A DNA stretch of 29,775 bases from Bacilli bacterium (GTDB taxonomy: Bacteria; Bacillota_I; Bacilli_A; RF39; UBA660), in the NCBI GenBank assembly GCA_028684435.1, contig JAQUFX010000006.1, forward strand, positions 1 to 29,775, in the 5' to 3' direction. The translations under genes and the position numbers were made by a program. Every line of letters begins with the position of its first letter. Position 1 is the first letter of the stretch. Of the stretch, positions 22,505-29,775 are shown piece after piece. The notes under the pieces were generated by a model that was not told the origin of the DNA, made no database searches, and saw only the letters and a program-made list of their open reading frames with translations.

Positions 22505-23689
22505 GTGAGGAATGTTGGTACTGTTGTAAGAGGTATTAGAACACCAATAATTAAAAAAGGAGATGATTTAGTTAATATAGTTACTAACTCATTAATGAAT
22601 GCAAGTAAAACCGAAAACTTTAAATTTAATGATTATGATATTATTGCCATTACTGAAGCAGTTGTTGCAATATCAGAAAATAATTATGTTCATATAAATG
22701 ATATTGCAAAAGAAATTAATAAAAAAATAAAATCAGGGCATGTTGGTTTAGTATTTCCAATCTTAAGCAGAAATAGATTTTCAATTATTTTAAAAGGGAT
22801 TGCAAGATCGTGTAGTAAAATAACTATGCTTTTAAGTTTTCCATGTGATGAAGTTGGTAATTCAAATATGGATGAAGATAAATTATATAAATTAGGATAT
22901 AATTTAGGAGACACTATATTAGAAGAAGAATATAACAATAAATTTAAAGATTATAAACATCCCTTTACTGGTATTAATATGATTGAATTTTATAAACAAT
23001 TAGTTAATGATGAAAATTGTGAAATTAATTTTATCTTTACAAATAATCCCAAAATAATATTAGATTATACTAATAATATAATCTGCTGTGATATTCACTC
23101 TAGAAAAAGAACTAAAAATTTATTATTTTCTGAAAATTATATTGTCTATGATTTAACTGACATATTAAATGAAGAAAATAATAATCATGGCTACAATCCT
23201 CAATATGGTTTATTAGGTTCTAATAAATCTACTGAAGAAATTTTAAAACTTTTTCCAAGAACCGGAGAAAAAATAGTATTAGAAGTTCAAAAGAAAATGC
23301 AAGCCTTAACTAATAAAGAAATAGAAGTAATGATATATGGAGATGGTGCTTTTAAAGATCCAAGCGGTGGTATATGGGAACTAGCAGATCCCATAGTATC
23401 ATCAGCATTTACTAAAGGATTAAATGGTCATCCGAATGAAATAAAATTAAAATATATTGCTGATAATAAATTTTCTAATTTAAAAGGTGATACATTAAAT
23501 GAGGCTATAAAAAAAGAAATAAAAAATAAAAATAAAAATTTAACTGGTTGTATGGAATCTCAAGGTACAACCCCAAGAAAAATAACCGACTTAATTGGAT
23601 CACTGGCTGATCTTACATCAGGTAGTGGTGATAAAGGAACCCCTATTGTATTAATACAAAATTATTTTGATAGTTATGCTGATAATTAA
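22505..23689 (+). CDS. F420-0:gamma-glutamyl ligase (CofE)-like protein
   Basis: A 394-residue protein of the CofE-like family widespread in Bacillota that do not make F420. Seen: VGTVVRGIRTPIIKKGDDLV (4-23), DIIAITEAVVAISENNYVHI, GLVFPILSRNRFSIILKGIARS (the SRNR loop), LSFPCDEVGNSN, HPFTGIN, IICCDIHSRKRTKNLL, YNPQYGLLGSNKSTEE (G-L-L-G-S-N-K), VMIYGDGAFKDPSGGIWELADP, and CMESQGTTPRKITDLIGSLADLTSGSGDKGTP. In archaea CofE adds Glu to F420-0; in this group the acceptor is unknown. No other F420 gene is in the window. Start GTG at 22505 (family N-terminus MRxVGTV), with a weak RBS. It stands alone between two terminators. Confidence 0.85.
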   Translation: MRNVGTVVRGIRTPIIKKGDDLVNIVTNSLMNASKTENFKFNDYDIIAITEAVVAISENNYVHINDIAKEINKKIKSGHVGLVFPILSRNRFSIILKGIARSCSKITMLLSFPCDEVGNSNMDEDKLYKLGYNLGDTILEEEYNNKFKDYKHPFTGINMIEFYKQLVNDENCEINFIFTNNPKIILDYTNNIICCDIHSRKRTKNLLFSENYIVYDLTDILNEENNNHGYNPQYGLLGSNKSTEEILKLFPRTGEKIVLEVQKKMQALTNKEIEVMIYGDGAFKDPSGGIWELADPIVSSAFTKGLNGHPNEIKLKYIADNKFSNLKGDTLNEAIKKEIKNKNKNLTGCMESQGTTPRKITDLIGSLADLTSGSGDKGTPIVLIQNYFDSYADN

Positions 23690-23719
23690 AAAAAATTAAC
23701 AAAATTTGTTAATTTTTTT
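23688..23719. terminator. Bidirectional terminator between the CofE-like gene and argS
   Basis: AAAAATTAACAA (23691-23702) and TTGTTAATTTTT (23706-23717) form a 12-bp stem with a 3-base loop, A-run on one side and T-run on the other. Both stop codons touch it. Confidence 0.8.
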
Positions 23720-25463
23720 ATATTTTATCAGGAACATCAATTCCTAAAATATTTAATAACTTTAAATTAGTTTCTAAGACAATATTTGTTAATGTAATCC
23801 AGCTAATTTGTTTAATACTATCTTTATTTGATAATATTTCATACTTACCATAAAAAGCATTAAAACTATTAGTTAATTTATATAAATATTCAGCTATTTC
23901 GTTTATCGTTCTTGTACTTACTGATTTTACAATTATCGATTTTATTTTTAATAAATTGATAATAATATCTCTTTCTTCTTTAGTACTTAATATTTTATAT
24001 ATACTAGGTTTAATATTGGCTTCATTACATTTTTTAAGAAGTGATTTCATTCTTACGGTACTGTAAAGTAAATATAAACCAGTTTTACCATTTAAATCAC
24101 TAAATTTAACAGGATCAAATATATAATCACTAGTTCGATTAGGAAGTAAATCGGCATATTTAATAGCTGCAATAGCTAAATCTTCAGCTAACTCATTTTT
24201 ATCTTCTTCTTTAATATTATCTTTGATTAATTTTCTTGTTTCGATAGTAACTAAATCAATAAGGTTTTGTAAACTTAATACTCCGCCATCTCTAGTTTTA
24301 AAAGGTTTACCATCTGACCCATTAATAGTCCCAAAACCTAAATGTTCTAATTTAGTGTCTTGAGGAACAATATTAGTTTTATAAGCTGCTCTAAAAGCAC
24401 CAACAAAATGTAATTCTTGACGAATATCAGTTAAATATATCATTATACTAGGATTAATTTTTTTAACTCGGTAATATAAAGTAGCGAGTTCAGTAGTATC
24501 ATAAAGAATTCCACCATCACTTTTAATTAAGATAACCGGTGGTATTTCTTTATTATCATTTTTTTCTTTAACATTAATTATTGTCGCACCTTCACTTATC
24601 TCAGTTAAGTTATTACTTTCTAAATATTCCATCATTTCAGGAATATATTTATTAGCATCACTTTCACCTTCCCATAAATCAAAGGTAGCATTTAATTTAT
24701 TATAAATTCTTTTAATATCAGCAACCGATATATCATAAAAACTTTTCCATAAAGCATAATAACCTTTATGGCCATTTTGTAAAGCAGTTGTTATTTGTCT
24801 AGCTTCTTCTAAATATTCTTCATCTTTACTTGCTTTTATACTAGCTTTGGGATAAATATCATTTAAATCACTTATATTAGTTATAACACTAAGCTTAGGA
24901 TACTCTCCTTTAAAATTATTATCAAAATAAGGTAAATTAGGATACATTTCTTGAATTTCTTTAATAATAAGTCCCATTGGTCTTCCCCAATCACCTAAAT
25001 GGACATCACTAATTGTTTTATAACCAACACTTACTAATAATCTTTTTAATGCTTCACCAATATTGGCACTTCTTAAATGACCAACATGTAACTCTTTAGC
25101 TACATTAGCTCCTCCATAATCAAGAAAAATAAGTTCATCTTTATATTTAGGAAAATTAATATTTAAATTATTATTTAAATCATTTATATAAGTAATTAGT
25201 AGTTCATTATTAATAGTTAAATTAATAAAAGAACTTGCCTTTTCACAATTAGCAAAGTAATTAGTTTTATTTAATTCATTGACAATATCCTGAGCAATTA
25301 CTTCTGGATTTTTTTTATATTTTTTGGCAAGTGAAAAAGCCCCATTATATTGATAATCTCCTAAATCGGGTCTTCCACTAACTAATAATTTTACTTCATC
25401 TTTATAACCTATATTATTTATTATCTTAGTTATTTCTATTTCTAAAAAATCAATTAAATTCAT
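23718..25463 (-). CDS. argS: Arginyl-tRNA synthetase
   Basis: Class I aminoacyl-tRNA synthetase. 581 residues, a normal length. Seen: N-terminal tRNA-binding domain (to about 90), DYGGANVAKELHVGHLRSANIGEAL with the HIGH box H126-V-G-H129, YLTDIRQELHFVGAFRAA, GSDGKPFKTRDGGVLSL in place of KMSKS (the family often lacks a clean KMSKS), and the DALR anticodon-binding end (LYLLYSTVRMKSLLKKC... to EYLYKLTNSFNAFYGKYEIL). RBS aaggagaag precedes ATG; 20 bases after rmuC, last gene of the operon. No T-box is seen in its 5' gap. Confidence 0.97.
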   Translation of the reverse strand: MNLIDFLEIEITKIINNIGYKDEVKLLVSGRPDLGDYQYNGAFSLAKKYKKNPEVIAQDIVNELNKTNYFANCEKASSFINLTINNELLITYINDLNNNLNINFPKYKDELIFLDYGGANVAKELHVGHLRSANIGEALKRLLVSVGYKTISDVHLGDWGRPMGLIIKEIQEMYPNLPYFDNNFKGEYPKLSVITNISDLNDIYPKASIKASKDEEYLEEARQITTALQNGHKGYYALWKSFYDISVADIKRIYNKLNATFDLWEGESDANKYIPEMMEYLESNNLTEISEGATIINVKEKNDNKEIPPVILIKSDGGILYDTTELATLYYRVKKINPSIMIYLTDIRQELHFVGAFRAAYKTNIVPQDTKLEHLGFGTINGSDGKPFKTRDGGVLSLQNLIDLVTIETRKLIKDNIKEEDKNELAEDLAIAAIKYADLLPNRTSDYIFDPVKFSDLNGKTGLYLLYSTVRMKSLLKKCNEANIKPSIYKILSTKEERDIIINLLKIKSIIVKSVSTRTINEIAEYLYKLTNSFNAFYGKYEILSNKDSIKQISWITLTNIVLETNLKLLNILGIDVPDKI

Positions 25464-25483
25464 AATCTTCTCCTTAAGTATTT

Positions 25484-26542
25484 TTATTCTTCTGGTAATT
25501 CTAAATTTACATTATTAATTGATGCAAATCTTTTAGTTATTTTATCAGTTGTTATATTTATTTCTTCAGCTTCTTTACTTACTGCATTAATACTTCTTGA
25601 TAATTTATCCCATCTATATTTATATCGATCAAATTCAGTACTTAATTTATTTAATTCTTCATGAATTATTTTAGCATATTTATCTCTTTCCATATTTTTT
25701 AAAATCATTCCAATGATAGTTAAAGTACTCATTAATGTAGTTGGACTAGTAATCCATACTTTAGATTTATAAGAATACTCTATTAAATCACTATGATAAG
25801 CATTTATTTCAGCAAAAATTGCTTCTGCAGGCAAAAACATAATAGCTTCTCCTGCTGTTTCACCAGCAATTATATATTTATTTTTAATCGCATCAATATG
25901 TTTTTTAATATCACTTTTAAATGATTTCTTAGCTTCCTCTCTTATCGTTTTATCTAATTTAGTATTAGTCATAATTTGATAATTTTCAAGCGGAAATTTA
26001 GAATCAATCGCAATAGTACCAAGAGGGCTAGGTGCAAATAAAATAGCATCGACAATATTTTTATTACTTAACGTATATTGAGTTTGGTAAATTTTATCAT
26101 TCTTACCAAATATACTATCTAATATATAATTTAAATTTGTTTCACCAAATATACCTCTCGTTTTTTTATCGGTTAATACTGATTGAAGAGCAATTATATC
26201 TCCCGATAAACTATCTATTTTCTTTTGGGCTTCATCAATTTTAGAAATCCGTTCTAAAATTGATGTAAAAGTTTTATTAGTTTTCTCAAAATTAGCATCT
26301 AATCTTTCATTTACTTTATCATTAATATAATTTAATCTTCTTTCAATAGTTTCATTTAGTTCTTTAAAATCATTTTGAAGACTTTTACTAAAATTAAATT
26401 TAAATTCTCCTAATTCTTTAGTTAAATCAGTTTCAAATTTACCTAACCTTAAAGTTATTTCTTCATTATTACTTCTTCTTACTAATAAAATAATTAATAA
26501 TATAACTATAATTACTAAAAGTACTAATACTGCATAATCCAT
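25484..26542 (-). CDS. rmuC: DNA recombination protein RmuC
   Basis: A 352-residue protein: N-terminal membrane helix (about 4-22), a long coiled coil (30-125, EEITLRLGKFETDLTKELGEF...), then the RmuC nuclease-like core: TRGIFGETNLNYILDSIFG, NIVDAILFAPSPLGTIAIDSKFPLENYQIM, IMFLPAEAIFAEINAYHSDLIEYSYKSKVWITSPTTLMSTL, and a final helical end. RmuC limits short-inversion recombination in E. coli; the core resembles restriction-endonuclease-fold enzymes (D...DSK). RBS ggagaaa lies close to ATG. 9 bases after the VTT-domain gene. Confidence 0.93.
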   Translation of the reverse strand: MDYAVLVLLVIIVILLIILLVRRSNNEEITLRLGKFETDLTKELGEFKFNFSKSLQNDFKELNETIERRLNYINDKVNERLDANFEKTNKTFTSILERISKIDEAQKKIDSLSGDIIALQSVLTDKKTRGIFGETNLNYILDSIFGKNDKIYQTQYTLSNKNIVDAILFAPSPLGTIAIDSKFPLENYQIMTNTKLDKTIREEAKKSFKSDIKKHIDAIKNKYIIAGETAGEAIMFLPAEAIFAEINAYHSDLIEYSYKSKVWITSPTTLMSTLTIIGMILKNMERDKYAKIIHEELNKLSTEFDRYKYRWDKLSRSINAVSKEAEEINITTDKITKRFASINNVNLELPEE

Positions 26543-26551
26543 ATTTTCTCC

Positions 26552-27142
26552 TTAATCTATATTAAATTTTTTATTTACTATTTTACTTATTATAAATGCT
26601 AAAATACATAATAATAAAATTTGTAAAAATTTTATTGGTTCAGTAAGACTATTTAAAAAGGTTATTCCAATAAAGCCCCAGAAAAACACTAAAAATAGTT
26701 TTCCAAGTAAAAGAGAACAAATAAATTTTTTTTGTGTCATAGACGAAACTCCAGCGACAATATTAAATACAAACGTTGGCGTAAAAGGTATAGCGAAAAG
26801 CAAAACTAATTGTTCAAAACTTAAATTATTTACAATTATCATTAACTTTGTAAGCTTGCCTTCATTCTTTTTAACTAATTTGCTATCAAACCAAAATTTA
26901 ACTTTATTTCTAAATATTAAAAAAGAAATATAACATCCAATACAAGTTAATATCCAACTTAATAAAAATCCTAATATTGTTCCAAAATAATAAAAATTAA
27001 TAGTTATAAAAACAGCAAGAGGCATAATTGGTAGTATTGACTCAACTAAAATTAAAAAACTAGAAAGAATTGGTGCCCATAAACCAATATTTTCAAATAA
27101 AGTAGTTAAAAATACATCAATATTTTTTAAAAATTCCATCAT
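26552..27142 (-). CDS. VTT-domain (TVP38/TMEM64, DedA-related) membrane protein
   Basis: A 196-residue polytopic protein. Seen: LILVESILPIMPLAVFITINFYYFG (31-55) with the ExxxPxxP re-entrant loop, GFLLSWILTCIGCYISFLIFR, LFAIPFTPTFVFNIVAGVSSMTQKKF (the second re-entrant loop with F-x-P-x-x-P-like FAIPFTP), then two further helices. VTT proteins act as phospholipid scramblases or undecaprenyl-phosphate flippases; the exact lipid is unknown here. The frame begins TTG-ATG-ATG; I use the first ATG (27142). The RBS is weak (gatgtgat), and TATAAT (27156-27161) lies so close that the leader would be only about 7 bases. First gene of the operon with rmuC and argS. Confidence 0.82.
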   Translation of the reverse strand: MMEFLKNIDVFLTTLFENIGLWAPILSSFLILVESILPIMPLAVFITINFYYFGTILGFLLSWILTCIGCYISFLIFRNKVKFWFDSKLVKKNEGKLTKLMIIVNNLSFEQLVLLFAIPFTPTFVFNIVAGVSSMTQKKFICSLLLGKLFLVFFWGFIGITFLNSLTEPIKFLQILLLCILAFIISKIVNKKFNID

Positions 27143-27187
27143 CAATCACATCTTTATTATACTATAAAATATAATTAATAAAAAGAT

Positions 27188-27214
27188 AAAAAAAAGAATT
27201 AGTCAATTACTAAT
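27188..27214 (-). terminator. Intrinsic terminator after the rhodanese-like gene
   Basis: On the - strand ATTAGT (27209-27214), 5 bases, ACTAAT (27198-27203), then T-rich DNA. The stop codon is in the arm. Confidence 0.75.
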
Positions 27215-27414
27215 GTTACATCATATCCATATGCTTCTAATATTGCCGTAACTCTTTTACTTTTAATTCCTTTTTTACAATAAAAATAATATTTTTTTGA
27301 TTTATCTAAATGAATATTATGGTTATTAAGCAAATTCTGATAAGGGTCATAAATTACATCTAAATTAATAAAAATACCTTCATTATGATATTCTGATTTT
27401 TTTAATATTTTCAT
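27199..27414 (-). CDS. Small rhodanese-like protein, probably leaderless mRNA
   Basis: A 71-residue protein: MKILKKSEYH..., FINLDVIYD, NIHLDKSKKYYFYCKKGIKSKRVTAILEAYGYDVTLVID. The segment 42-69 matches the end of a rhodanese domain: active-site loop C46-K-K-G-I-K-S52, then the helix and the 'GYdVxxV' strand. The usual N-terminal strand and helix are cut down, so it is shorter than GlpE-type proteins (about 105 residues). Cys46 would carry a persulfide. I begin at ATG 27414: the longer frame to TTG 27450 would begin in the loop of the preceding terminator and lacks an RBS. No RBS precedes the ATG; instead TATATT (27420-27425) ends 5 bases before it, so transcription would start at or next to the A of ATG. 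Confidence 0.65.
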   Translation of the reverse strand: MKILKKSEYHNEGIFINLDVIYDPYQNLLNNHNIHLDKSKKYYFYCKKGIKSKRVTAILEAYGYDVTLVID

Positions 27415-27419
27415 ATTAT

Positions 27420-27425
27420 AATATA
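27420..27425 (-). promoter_or_regulatory. -10 box abutting the rhodanese start codon
   Basis: TATATT on the - strand, with 5 bases to ATG. A second candidate, TATAAT, touches the ATG. No clear -35. It lies just past the terminator of the coupling-protein gene. Confidence 0.4.
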
Positions 27426-27432
27426 TGATTAA

Positions 27433-27465
27433 TAAAAAAAAGATAAACAATTTTAAGTTTATCTT
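27433..27465 (-). terminator. Intrinsic terminator after the coupling-protein gene
   Basis: On the - strand AAGATAAAC (27457-27465) and GTTTATCTT (27440-27448) with an 8-base loop, then eight Ts. It contains the stop codon (27459-27461). Confidence 0.82.
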
Positions 27466-29702
27466 TCTGAATCAGTAAAGAAATCATCGTAAAATTGATC
27501 ATCAGTTACATTATTGTTATCAACTATTATACTTTCTCTATCAACATTTATTTCTGGATCACTTGTTTCTTCATTATCTGAAGTCTTAATAAAATCATCA
27601 AATCTTTCATAAATAGTATTTTCTAATTTATCATAATTGTCATTTTCTTTATTAACATCTTCTTTTTTATTTTGTTCTTGTTCTTCTTTTTCAAATTCTA
27701 AAATTTTAGCATCAATTCTTTTTATTAAATCTTCAATATTAAAGTTTTGATCTTTAATGTCAGTAATATTATTATTAATAATTTTAGGTTCTTCAGATTC
27801 TATTTCCTCTTTATAATCATTAAGTGGTTCATTTAAAGGATTAAATGAAATAATTGGTGTTGATTTTTCTTCTTCAATATTAATAATTTCTTTATCCTCT
27901 TCTTTTTCATTATTTACTTCTTTAGTAAACATAGGATTTAAAATATTTTTAGTATTTGTTTCATTATTCTTTTCAAAATTTTCTAAAGATTCAAATAATT
28001 TATTTCTTTTTTTAGTTTTAACAAAATCTTTTATATTAAATAATTCAATTTGACTTACTTTTCTTTCAGATATTGTACCACTTGCAAAATTATATCCCCA
28101 ATCAATTTCATAACTAGGAGTTAATTTTGTTCGAAAGGGATTTAATCTACTTTTTAAAATAACGACTTCATTTAATTTCATTTTTTGTAAATCACTTACG
28201 GTAATAAGTGGTGTTGAAGAAGTTTTCTCTTTTTCTTTAGATTTTACTTCTCCACATAATTTACTTATTTCTTCAAGAGCAGCAAGCTCAGTAGTTATTA
28301 AATAAATTAAATTTCCACAATTACTTCTTATAGTATCAGCATCATCTTTACCATATACATCATTTAATTGAGCAAAGTTTTGAATTATAAAGGTAAATCT
28401 TATCTTTCGACTTCTTGCTGCTGTTACCATAGCAGTAACATCTTTAAGTGGTGGCATATTAGCAAACTCATCTAAAATAAAATTAGTTCGAAAAAGTAAT
28501 TTACCACCATTTTCTTGAGCTACATCTATTAATGTTTCATAACATTGTTTAATAAAAATAGTTGCTAAAGCATGATAGGTAGTTTTTTCATCATGAATTA
28601 TCATAAAGACAGCAGTTTTTTTAGTACCTATTTCTCGTATATCAAAATCACTATAAGAAAGCATTTCTGATAATTGTTCTCGAGATGAAAATAAACGAAT
28701 TTTTTGTCTAAATACTGATAGAATACCACCTTTTGTTTCATTAGGTGCATTTATAGTATTTGAAGCAAATACATATGGACTAGAAGATTCTCCTTTTAAT
28801 AAAAAGTATTCTTTTATATAATCACTAGTAGCAAATTTTTCTTCACCGACTGTCGACATATAACTTATTGAATTTAAATGAATTTCTTTTTCAGTTGCAT
28901 CTTCAAATAAACCTAAAGATAACCCCGAAAAGTAATCAGCTGCACTGCTTTCCCAAAAAGGATCATCTGTTTTAGCTCCCCTTAATATATTTAGGGCAAC
29001 ATCGTCTAACAATTCAGTTGCTTTATCTGTATTACCTGCTTTATATAATTTATAAGGTAATGTCAAAGGATTCCAAGCATTTCCTAGACCAGGATTACGA
29101 AAATTTAAAACAATTATATTATAACCCTTACTTTTTAACATCTCACTATGATTACGATGCAACTCTCCTTTAGGATCAGTTAAAATCATACTTTCGCCAG
29201 CTTTAGCTAAACTTTGGACTAAAGGATCTACTACTGCTGTAGTTTTACCACTGGCAGTTGCTCCAATTACTAAAGTATGATTTTCACCATTATCAACCCA
29301 CATTTCTTTACCATTATTAATTAAAGGAACCCCAGCTGCTTTAGTATCAGAATCTGATATTTTTATTTTATCTACATCTTTAGCATTTTTTATTTCATTA
29401 TCTTTAGACCATCTACTATATCCTTTTACTTCTTTTTCACCAAAATTTAATCCAAAACCACCTTCTCGATCAAAAATATAAGAAGAAACACTTACAAATA
29501 TAGAAATCAGGACTGCCATAAACACAACAATAGTCGCACCTAAATAAGGAGGTGCAAATGCTGCAAAAGGAACCAAACCAAAAAAAACTCCTTCATTTAA
29601 AAGTGAGGTAACATTTAGTACCGCTATTGCACTTAAATAAAGTAAAAAGAAACAAAAGATTGCAAAGATAATTAAATCTTTAGATGTTACTCTTAATTTC
29701 AT
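27459..29702 (-). CDS. VirD4/TraG-family coupling ATPase with long acidic tail
   Basis: A 747-residue type IV secretion coupling-protein homolog. Order: two membrane helices (about 9-33 and 55-76), FGEKEVKGYSRWSK linker typical of TraG, Walker A GATASGKTT (147-155), MILTDPKGEL (172-181), GLGNAWNPL, WESSAADYFSGL, Walker B FILDEFANMPPL (408-419), and the motif AARSRKIRFTFIIQNFAQLNDVYG. About residues 545-747 form a low-complexity, Asp/Glu/Asn-rich tail ending DDQFYDDFFTDSER, not part of the family core. Such tails may bind partners. RBS gagga 5 bases before ATG. No relaxase, VirB4 or other conjugation gene is near; on the downstream side lie housekeeping genes, so this is an orphan T4CP, or the edge of an element reaching beyond the window. 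Confidence 0.9.
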   Translation of the reverse strand: MKLRVTSKDLIIFAIFCFFLLYLSAIAVLNVTSLLNEGVFFGLVPFAAFAPPYLGATIVVFMAVLISIFVSVSSYIFDREGGFGLNFGEKEVKGYSRWSKDNEIKNAKDVDKIKISDSDTKAAGVPLINNGKEMWVDNGENHTLVIGATASGKTTAVVDPLVQSLAKAGESMILTDPKGELHRNHSEMLKSKGYNIIVLNFRNPGLGNAWNPLTLPYKLYKAGNTDKATELLDDVALNILRGAKTDDPFWESSAADYFSGLSLGLFEDATEKEIHLNSISYMSTVGEEKFATSDYIKEYFLLKGESSSPYVFASNTINAPNETKGGILSVFRQKIRLFSSREQLSEMLSYSDFDIREIGTKKTAVFMIIHDEKTTYHALATIFIKQCYETLIDVAQENGGKLLFRTNFILDEFANMPPLKDVTAMVTAARSRKIRFTFIIQNFAQLNDVYGKDDADTIRSNCGNLIYLITTELAALEEISKLCGEVKSKEKEKTSSTPLITVSDLQKMKLNEVVILKSRLNPFRTKLTPSYEIDWGYNFASGTISERKVSQIELFNIKDFVKTKKRNKLFESLENFEKNNETNTKNILNPMFTKEVNNEKEEDKEIINIEEEKSTPIISFNPLNEPLNDYKEEIESEEPKIINNNITDIKDQNFNIEDLIKRIDAKILEFEKEEQEQNKKEDVNKENDNYDKLENTIYERFDDFIKTSDNEETSDPEINVDRESIIVDNNNVTDDQFYDDFFTDSER

Positions 29703-29775
29703 ATATTTCCTCGTACATGTATTATATTATATTTTCATATATTTTTCCACTACTAATTATTATATTTTCTGACTT

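Noticed and set aside
22690..22938. Antisense frame inside the CofE-like gene
   Set aside because: The + strand gene is secure across this region.

Overview
The window is a very AT-rich chromosomal segment of a low-GC Gram-positive bacterium. The mraZ-rsmH-ftsL-ftsI cluster, the ruvAB, tgt/queA and YjcZ-like genes, strong AGGAGG-type ribosome binding sites and many intrinsic terminators point to Bacillota close to the Mollicutes/Erysipelotrichia branch, such as an uncultured gut 'RF39-like' lineage (inference). The code is standard: TGA ends several genes (for example at 4529, 9964, 10548, 16825 and 19999) and Trp is read from TGG, so this is not a TGA=Trp mycoplasma. A PASTA-bearing penicillin-binding protein shows that the cell makes a wall.

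Region by region. (1) 1-911 is a graveyard of mobile DNA: the first 21 codons of a transposase behind a good RBS, an IS21-type istB pseudogene on the - strand, and a probable tyrosine-recombinase tail. (2) 939-3311 encodes a large AAA_13 / RloC-PrrC-like ATPase with a CxxC motif and a C-terminal RxxxE...NxxxH pattern, so a possible tRNA-cutting defence protein. It lies next to tRNA-Ser(GCU) and tRNA-Lys(CUU). (3) 3666-4744: yidD, translationally overlapped by a ZnuA-type lipoprotein that has lost all expected metal ligands. (4) 4846-6093 (+): thymidine kinase, an ASCH protein, then tRNA-Ile(GAU) and tRNA-Glu(UUC). (5) 6535-10514 is an accessory stretch: a DUF998 membrane protein, a beta-lactamase-fold serine hydrolase, an unknown soluble protein and two coupled membrane-anchored proteins. 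(6) 10548-14870 (-) is the division/wall cluster mraZ-rsmH-ftsL-ftsI plus an unknown anchored protein; mraZ is preceded by four GTGG repeats at an exact 10-bp period (MraZ operator).

(7) 15042-22124 (-): ruvA, then (own promoter) a HAD nucleotidase-ruvB-glyA, then queA, then a ParB/Srx-like protein-GNAT-tgt-small membrane protein group. QueA and Tgt are two enzymes of queuosine tRNA modification; RuvA and RuvB form the Holliday-junction motor. (8) 22240-23689 (+): a YjcZ-like miniprotein and an F420-0:gamma-glutamyl ligase-like protein. (9) 23718-27142 (-): a VTT-domain membrane protein, rmuC and argS as one operon. (10) 27199-29702 (-): a small rhodanese-like gene that looks leaderless, and an orphan VirD4/TraG coupling ATPase with a long acidic tail.

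Several starts were moved from the longest open frame because the upstream codon lies inside the Shine-Dalgarno sequence or a promoter (thymidine kinase, the gene at 8730, the gene at 9343, queA, the HAD gene, rsmH, the rhodanese).
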